Part shown: positions 50,698 through 55,597 of the stretch, in pieces
Position numbering within the stretch: the stretch's first letter is position 1
Layout: every line of letters begins with the position of its first letter
Translations under genes and position numbers: made by a program
Origin: an uncultured Collinsella sp.
GTDB taxonomy: Bacteria; Actinomycetota; Coriobacteriia; Coriobacteriales; Coriobacteriaceae
Direction of reading: 5' to 3'
DNA length: 55,597 bases
Assembly (NCBI GenBank): GCA_958413895.1
Contig: CATYVQ010000016.1
Span: 1 to 55,597, forward strand
Notes under the pieces: model-generated
The model's input: only the letters and a program-made list of their open reading frames with translations
Database searches by the model: none
Told to the model about the DNA's origin: nothing

Positions 50698-51698
50698 CAC
50701 CGGGCATCGCCCCCCGAAGCGGGGCGAACGTCGCGAAGGCAGCGCCCATCCCAGGTGGCGGCCCATGCGCCGCCCGGCTCGGTATGCACGTCGAAGTATT
50801 CCATTTTCGGGACAGCAAGCTCGGAAAGCAGCGCTTTCACGGTACCCGCGTGAACGACGAAGACGGCGCGCCCACTCCCCTGGGCGCGCTCCGATTCGCA
50901 CGCCTCCCGAAACGCCGCGACGACGCGGCGGGTGAAATCGCTCTTGCCCTCGCCATGCGGGCAGCGCATCTCGCACCAGGAGTCTACCCAGGCGCGGTAG
51001 CGCGCATCCTCTTTAAGCTCGGCGGCGCTTCGCCCCTCGAAGTCACCGAAATCCATCTCGCGCAGACCGGGGCATGCCATAAGCTCCGCATTCGGGAAGA
51101 GGATGCGTGCCGTCTGGTCGGTGCGGGCCATGCCGCTCGTGATAACACGGAACACGTCACGATAGCACGCGAGGTCGCGCAAAGCGCGCTCGCCCGCGCT
51201 CGACAGGGGCTCGTCGGTGCCCGCCCCGCTGTAGCGATGGTCTTCCGTGCCCGCCGTGGCACCATGGCGCACGAAGACGACTTCCAAAGGCGCGCCCGCG
51301 CCCTGCGTCCCTCGAGGCGCATCGGCAAGGTTTCCTTTGATGACCTGGGGTATCCCGCACGTCATGCGCACGACGACGTCGGCGCGCGCAGCGAGCGCGC
51401 ATCCCAGGCGCCCCGCGCGCTCGCGCCATTGGGCGTCTTCCGCACGCATGGGGACGACCCCCGAGCCGACCAAGGGCAGAATCACTGCGTCGAAGCCAAT
51501 CAGCCGCTCGAGCGCCCGGTCAGCGTCGAGCGCGCGTACGAGTTCCTCAGCACGGTACGCGACACGGCCGGCAAAAGCCGCGGGCACGCCGCCCTCCGCA
51601 AGCTGCGCCGCGTCGACGAAATCGTCCGCCGCGAACCCGAGCTTTTCGCGCACGAAGGTCCTCTTCCCCGAATGCGCGCCGCCTACCACGAGAATCAT
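50697..51698 (-). CDS. CobU-like P-loop domain fused to alpha-ribazole phosphatase (CobC)
   Basis: The 333-aa protein has two parts. Residues 1 to about 120 look like a shortened CobU: ILVVGGAHSGKRTFV (P-loop), VILPLVGSGVVPMRAEDAQW and ADVVVRMTCGIPQVIKG, but it lacks the HRxxR...T.E segment present in the true CobU encoded two genes upstream. From about residue 130 it is a histidine phosphatase: EVVFVRHGATAGTEDHRYSG, TSGMARTDQTA, REMDFGDFEGRSAAELK and VVHAGTVKALL. The phosphatase removes phosphate from alpha-ribazole-5-phosphate or the final product. The role of the first domain is open. Starts at ATG 51698 with ATGA overlap to cobS. Confidence 0.88.
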   Translation of the reverse strand: MILVVGGAHSGKRTFVREKLGFAADDFVDAAQLAEGGVPAAFAGRVAYRAEELVRALDADRALERLIGFDAVILPLVGSGVVPMRAEDAQWRERAGRLGCALAARADVVVRMTCGIPQVIKGNLADAPRGTQGAGAPLEVVFVRHGATAGTEDHRYSGAGTDEPLSSAGERALRDLACYRDVFRVITSGMARTDQTARILFPNAELMACPGLREMDFGDFEGRSAAELKEDARYRAWVDSWCEMRCPHGEGKSDFTRRVVAAFREACESERAQGSGRAVFVVHAGTVKALLSELAVPKMEYFDVHTEPGGAWAATWDGRCLRDVRPASGGDAR

Positions 51699-52462
51699 AG
51701 GAGCATACCCCCCGCCACCAGCATGGCAAGCATCGCGAGCTCGGCCCATTGCAGAAACCATCCGGCCAAATCCCCCGTCACCCCGCCGAAGCGGGACAGG
51801 GCAACATGACGGTACCACGCGAGCGCCAAAAGCCCCGCCACCGCCATAAGGGCGCCGACGGCCTGAGCGCACGCGACCATCCCTGCAGCCGAAGCCGCAG
51901 CGAAAGCGCAAAGCGGCACGACGATCGCCGCGCGCTTCTTAGCAGGCGAGAGTCCCGCGGCCATGCCGTCCGCCCGCGCGGCAGGCCAGCATTCTACGGC
52001 GAGCCCCGAAAGCGCACGGGAGAACACGAGCGAGCACAGAAGCGCGAGGAACGCCCCCGCCGTAAGCGGCAGCGCGGTGAACAGGGAAAACTGCAGAATA
52101 AGGTACACGACAACACCGATGACCCCGAAGGCGCCCGCCCGCGGGTCGTGCATGATCTCGAGCTTTCGCTCGCGCGGGGCCCAACTTGCAAGCGCATCGG
52201 AGGTGTCGCAGAGCCCGTCTAGGTGGATGCCTCCCGTCACCGCCACAGGCAGCGCCGCGAGCACGGCCGCGACGATGGTCGCGGGTACGCCGAGCAGGTT
52301 CGCCACGTACCCCCACGCCGTCATGAGGAAGCCTTCCGCAACGCCCACCAGGGGAAACGCGGCAAGCGCATGGGTTGATCCAAAATCGGTCCAGGCCGAT
52401 TTCGGGACGGGGATGCGCGAGAACGTTCCGAACGCCGCGCCAATTGCCTCTGCTATCTTCAC
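51695..52462 (-). CDS. cobS: Cobalamin synthase (adenosylcobinamide-GDP ribazoletransferase)
   Basis: The 255-aa membrane protein shows FGTFSRIPVPKSAW, FPLVGVAEGF, GGIHLDGLCDTSDALAS (Mg-binding Asp residues), MHDPRAGAFGVIGVVVYLIL and FGGVTGDLAGWFLQWAE, all CobS signatures, with about six helices. It joins adenosylcobinamide-GDP with alpha-ribazole(-phosphate). The start is a GTG at 52462 overlapping the cobU stop (GTGA), with GAAGGA 8 bases upstream. Confidence 0.95.
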   Translation of the reverse strand: MKIAEAIGAAFGTFSRIPVPKSAWTDFGSTHALAAFPLVGVAEGFLMTAWGYVANLLGVPATIVAAVLAALPVAVTGGIHLDGLCDTSDALASWAPRERKLEIMHDPRAGAFGVIGVVVYLILQFSLFTALPLTAGAFLALLCSLVFSRALSGLAVECWPAARADGMAAGLSPAKKRAAIVVPLCAFAAASAAGMVACAQAVGALMAVAGLLALAWYRHVALSRFGGVTGDLAGWFLQWAELAMLAMLVAGGMLL

Positions 52463-53007
52463 CTTGTAGGTCCTTCGCCTTTCATCCACACGGGAATCCC
52501 GCATACCACTTCGACTGCGCGGTCGGCCAGCGCCGCCACGCCCGCGTTCACGCGCGCGAGCGCGCGCCTCCATGCCTCGGTCCCCTCATCGTAGCGCATC
52601 CCATCGGCGAACACGTCGACGGTGACCACCACCGTATACGCAGCAGCCTGAGCGAGCCGTTCGATGCCTCCGAGCACCTCGCGCGCCGCAGCGTCGGGGT
52701 CACGTGGGGACAAGCCGCCTTCCACGAAGAGCTCGTTCGCAACCAGGTTGCCCACGTCCTCCAAAAGAAGCGTGCAGCCGCGCGGAAGCCCGGGCACTGC
52801 GGCGCCCACGTCACGCGTGCGCTCGAGGGTGGAAAACCCCTTGCCCTCGCGCAGCGCCCGATGGCGCGCGATGCGGCGGGCGCCCTCTTCCCCGAAGGGC
52901 TCCATCGTTGCCAGGTAAACGCGGGGGCCGTCGTGCCCGAGGCACAGGGACTCGGCGTAGGCGCTCTTGCCGCTCGCGGCGGCGCCGATGACGAGCGTTA
53001 CCGTCAT
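52459..53007 (-). CDS. cobU: Adenosylcobinamide kinase / guanylyltransferase
   Basis: The 182-aa protein has VTLVIGAAASGKSAYAESLC (P-loop), RRIARHRALREGKGFSTLE (the His of the guanylylated intermediate), TLLLEDVGNLVANELF, and EVVCGIPVWMKG at the C-terminus: a complete CobU. It phosphorylates adenosylcobinamide and then transfers GMP to it. ATG 53007 overlaps the cobT stop (ATGA). With the partial CobU-like fusion at 50697-51698, two CobU-related domains occur in one operon. Confidence 0.94.
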   Translation of the reverse strand: MTVTLVIGAAASGKSAYAESLCLGHDGPRVYLATMEPFGEEGARRIARHRALREGKGFSTLERTRDVGAAVPGLPRGCTLLLEDVGNLVANELFVEGGLSPRDPDAAAREVLGGIERLAQAAAYTVVVTVDVFADGMRYDEGTEAWRRALARVNAGVAALADRAVEVVCGIPVWMKGEGPTR

Positions 53008-54146
53008 TTCCCGGCCTCGAAATGCTCGTAAGCAGCCATGCCAGTCGCCGTGAACGTCTTCCCATCCCGGTACACGCACAGCGCCGAATCCAGAAGGGGC
53101 AGATACGCCATGGCGCCCGCGCCCTCGCCCAAGTGCATGCCTGCGTCGAGGGGTGCCTTTATGCCGAGCTCACGAAGGAGCTCCTGGCTTGCCGGTTCGC
53201 TTGATGCGTGGGTGCCCACGAGGTAGCCCAAGGCGTTGGGGCACAGGCGCGCCGCGCACAGGGCCGCCGTGCAGGATATGACCCCGTCGAGGAGCGCCGG
53301 CGCCTTCGAGGCCGCGGCCCCCAGGTAGAAGCCGCACATCGCCGCGATGTCGAAGCCGCCCACCTTCGAGAGCACGTCGATCGGGTCGGCGGGATCGGGC
53401 GAGTTCGCGTCGATAGCGCGCTCGACCACGTCGCGCTTGCGCGCGAGCGAGGCGTCCGAGAGCCCCGCGCCGCGCCCGACGAGGCTCCGCGCGTCCGCCC
53501 GGATGAGCACTGCGGCCACCGCCGCCGAGGTGGTCGTGTTGCCGATGCCCATCTCGCCCGCAGCGAGAAGGCGCACGCCGGCGCGGGCAAGCCCGCACGC
53601 GACGGCGATTCCGACCTCGATCGCACGCACGGCCCCATCGCGAGACATGGCGGAGCCGTGCGCGATGTTGCCGCTCCCCCGCCGCACGTTCGCGCGCACC
53701 ATGCGCGCGTCTTCTATGCCCCGGGCCATACCCACGTCGACGGGCACGACCTCGGCACCCGCGAACGCCGCCATGCGGCAGGCGCTCGTGGCCCCCTCGC
53801 ACATGTTGCGCGCGACGGCTCGCGTCACGTCTTGCCCGCTTTGCGACACGCCTTCGGCAACGACCCCGTTGTCGGAGAAGAATACCGCGAGCGCACGGGG
53901 AAACTCGGCCACCTCGGCGCTCCCCTGAGCCGCGGCGATACACGCGACGGCGTCTTCAAAGTCGCCCAATCCCCCCAAGGGGTGCGCGATGGAGTCCCAC
54001 GCGGCGTACGCGGCGGCGCGGGCACACTCGTCTGCGGGCGCGATCCGGGAGAGCGCGGCTTCTAGCACGGCGCCCGGCGCCGACGAGAACGCGCGCTCGA
54101 CTTCCTCGCGGATACAGGCAAGCGCGGTTTCGGTTGCTTCAGCCAT
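53004..54146 (-). CDS. cobT: Nicotinate-nucleotide-dimethylbenzimidazole phosphoribosyltransferase
   Basis: The 380-aa protein has LAVFFSDNGVVAEGVSQSGQ, LLAAGEMGIGNTTTSAAVAA, SKVGGFDIAAMCGFYLGAAA and the catalytic Glu in LGEGAGAMAYLPLLDSAL, the full CobT signature. It activates the lower-ligand base to its alpha-riboside phosphate. ATG 54146 is preceded by GAGGAG at 5 bases and overlaps the cbiA stop by 8 bases. No bluB or bza gene is present, so the base source is not shown. Confidence 0.95.
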   Translation of the reverse strand: MAEATETALACIREEVERAFSSAPGAVLEAALSRIAPADECARAAAYAAWDSIAHPLGGLGDFEDAVACIAAAQGSAEVAEFPRALAVFFSDNGVVAEGVSQSGQDVTRAVARNMCEGATSACRMAAFAGAEVVPVDVGMARGIEDARMVRANVRRGSGNIAHGSAMSRDGAVRAIEVGIAVACGLARAGVRLLAAGEMGIGNTTTSAAVAAVLIRADARSLVGRGAGLSDASLARKRDVVERAIDANSPDPADPIDVLSKVGGFDIAAMCGFYLGAAASKAPALLDGVISCTAALCAARLCPNALGYLVGTHASSEPASQELLRELGIKAPLDAGMHLGEGAGAMAYLPLLDSALCVYRDGKTFTATGMAAYEHFEAGK

Positions 54147-55521
54147 GCCGTCTCCTCTCTGCGAACGACGCCGCGGCAGACGCGAACGCGCGCGCAACGT
54201 CGGGGTTCGCAGGATAGTACACATGCGGGAAGCCCGCAACCAGGGACGGGGTGGTCGTCATGCACGGCCAGCCCTTGTCGCGCCGGGGCTTCTGCGCCCA
54301 GAAGTCGCCGCCCGGGCAGGTGGACTGCCAGTAGTGGAACTCGTGCGCGCGAATGCGTGTGCCGCGCGGCCCGTAGAGCCCGTCGCGTTGGGAAGTGAGC
54401 TCCACGTACCCGAAATGGGACAGCCTTCCCCCGTTCTCGCTTGCGCCCTCAAGGGCGCCCGCAACAGGCCAGCGCCGCCCCTCGCTATCGGAGATTTCGC
54501 GCTGCAGGTACAGAAACCCACCGCATTCGGCAACCGTCGGCATGCCGGATTCCACCGCGCGCCGCACCGCCTCGCGCATCGGCGCGTTCTCGGAGAGCTG
54601 CCGCACATGGAGCTCCGGGTAGCCGCCTCCCAGATAGAGGGCGCTTGTCCCCCGGGGCAACTCGCTATCACACAGGGGGCTGAAAAAGGCCAGCTCGCAA
54701 CCCAGGTCCTCGAGCGCGCGCAGGTTCTCCTCGTAGTAGAACGAGAACGCCTCGTCACGCGCAACGGCGACGATGGGCCGCGCTCCCGCGATCGGCTCCA
54801 ACCGGTAAGGTTCCTCGCAGATATCGGGTGCCGTCGCCGCTATTTCGAGCAAGCGGTCGACGTCGACGCTCTTTTCCGCCAGCTCGGCCATCTTGTCGAT
54901 GCGCGCGGAGAGCTGCTCGACCTCGTCGGCGGTCACAAGCCCCAGATGCCGGCTTTCGAGCGAGAACGCCTCGTCGGCGGGAATATTACCCAAAACCGCG
55001 ACGCCCGTGTGCTTCTCGATCGCAGGCGCCGCGTAGGCGCAGGCAGCGGCGCTCGTCTTGTTCAGCACGACGCCGCGCACGTTCGCACAAGGCAGGAACT
55101 CGGCGATGCCGCGAATTACGGCGGCGAGCGATAAAGACGCCCCGCGCCCGTTCACCACTAAAACGACCGGCGTTTCCGTGTCGCGCGCAACCTGGTAGCT
55201 GCTTGCGTCGGCCACGCCGGGCGCCATGCCGTCGTAGAAGCCCATGACCCCCTCGAGCACCGCGACATCCGCGCCCGCGGCGCCGCGTGCGAGCAGGGCG
55301 CGCAGCGTCGGAGCGTCGGTGAAGAAGCCGTCTAAGTTGCCCGAGCGCGCGCCCACGACGCGACGATGAAAGAGCGGATCAATGTAGTCGGGGCCGCATT
55401 TGAAGGCCGCGCATGCAAGGCCGCGGCGCGCGAGCGCGCGCAGGAGCGCGCACGTAACGACCGTCTTGCCGCTCCCGCTCGAGGGCGCACCGACCATGAA
55501 GCGCGGGATGGTCGTGCTCAC
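54139..55521 (-). CDS. cbiA: Cobyrinic acid a,c-diamide synthase
   Basis: The 460-aa amidotransferase has FMVGAPSSGSGKTVVTCALL (ATP site), FKCGPDYIDPLFHRRV, VLEGVMGFYDGM, and a class I glutaminase domain with YLGGGYPELHV, TVAECGGFLYLQREI (nucleophile Cys) and HEFHYWQSTC. It amidates the a and c side chains of cobyrinic acid, after CbiC. The start is a GTG at 55521 overlapping an upstream stop (GTGA). Cobyrinate use (CbiA) rather than hydrogenobyrinate (CobB) is inferred from the operon type. Confidence 0.94.
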   Translation of the reverse strand: MSTTIPRFMVGAPSSGSGKTVVTCALLRALARRGLACAAFKCGPDYIDPLFHRRVVGARSGNLDGFFTDAPTLRALLARGAAGADVAVLEGVMGFYDGMAPGVADASSYQVARDTETPVVLVVNGRGASLSLAAVIRGIAEFLPCANVRGVVLNKTSAAACAYAAPAIEKHTGVAVLGNIPADEAFSLESRHLGLVTADEVEQLSARIDKMAELAEKSVDVDRLLEIAATAPDICEEPYRLEPIAGARPIVAVARDEAFSFYYEENLRALEDLGCELAFFSPLCDSELPRGTSALYLGGGYPELHVRQLSENAPMREAVRRAVESGMPTVAECGGFLYLQREISDSEGRRWPVAGALEGASENGGRLSHFGYVELTSQRDGLYGPRGTRIRAHEFHYWQSTCPGGDFWAQKPRRDKGWPCMTTTPSLVAGFPHVYYPANPDVARAFASAAASFAERRRHG

Positions 55522-55597
55522 CGGGCGCCGCCTTCCCCACCTGCACCACGCGCGCTGACGAGGAACACGGGGTTTTGCGCCTTCATGAGATGGTGCG
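55518..55597 (-). CDS. C-terminal end of an upstream cobalamin-operon gene (runs off window)
   Basis: In the minus-strand frame ending at the TGA at 55518-55520 the last 25 codons read HHLMKAQNPVFLVSARG followed by a short Gly/Glu/Ala-rich end. The stop overlaps the cbiA GTG (GTGA), as in the rest of the operon, which supports a real gene. Too little is present to name the product; a corrin-ring methyltransferase or similar enzyme is likely from context only. Confidence 0.55.
   Translation of the reverse strand, partial: HHLMKAQNPVFLVSARGAGGEGGAR

Overview
The window looks like a chromosomal segment from a high-GC Coriobacteriia gut actinobacterium, most like Collinsella. This is inferred from the gene set, codon use and the glgC/glgD pair; no database was searched. 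It falls into three blocks.

(1) Positions 1-12.5 kb, all on the minus strand, form a Wzx/Wzy-type surface polysaccharide operon. In transcription order it holds a LoaP/NusG-type antiterminator, a long-form UDP-HexNAc 4,6-dehydratase (PglF/CapD type), a PglE-type aminotransferase, a PglC-type initiating sugar-phosphate transferase, an ATP-grasp ligase, a GT4 transferase, a frameshifted hexapeptide acyltransferase, two GT2 transferases, an EpsG-like polymerase, a second hexapeptide acyltransferase, a Wzx flippase and the 5' part of rfbA, which runs off the window. Most junctions overlap by a few bases. The enzymes predict a 4-amino-4,6-dideoxy-HexNAc first sugar, possibly acylated or aminoacylated. 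A gene-free stretch of about 735 bases precedes the antiterminator, upstream of which lies tRNA-Ala(GGC).

(2) Positions 13.5-44.9 kb are mainly core metabolism. Thiamine diphosphokinase and a HAD phosphatase (minus) are divergent from a glycogen cluster (plus): glgB, glgP, glgC, glgD, glgA and a GH13-GH77 double enzyme. GlgB and GlgA both end in long Lys/Ala/Thr/Pro-rich tails that look like histone H1 and are not part of the normal enzymes. A TGGTAAAAC-type operator recurs before glgB/HAD and before the GH13-GH77 gene. Next come an FmdB-type zinc ribbon protein, a minus-strand run gltX, priA, def, fmt, rsmB, then metK, a one-piece L-serine dehydratase, an L,D-transpeptidase and a MacAB-like adaptor/ATPase/permease set.

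(3) Positions 45-55.6 kb form a very GC-rich minus-strand cobalamin operon read as (partial gene), cbiA, cobT, cobU, cobS, a CobU-like/CobC fusion, cbiB, cobD, cbiP, cobO, cbiC, cbiJ. Nearly every stop overlaps the next start. It covers late corrin-ring steps of the anaerobic-type route, amidation, adenosylation, aminopropanol attachment and nucleotide-loop assembly. A short IS21 IstA-like remnant lies at its 3' edge.

Six intergenic inverted repeats are scattered through block 2 and its edges. Two of them (near 28.7 and 44.9 kb) are copies of one roughly 69-base element, and both sit between convergent genes. The others have perfect or near-perfect arms of about 18-30 bases, several tipped with GTCCC/GGGAC. 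No transposase that would move them is encoded here. No CRISPR array, prophage or rRNA operon was seen.
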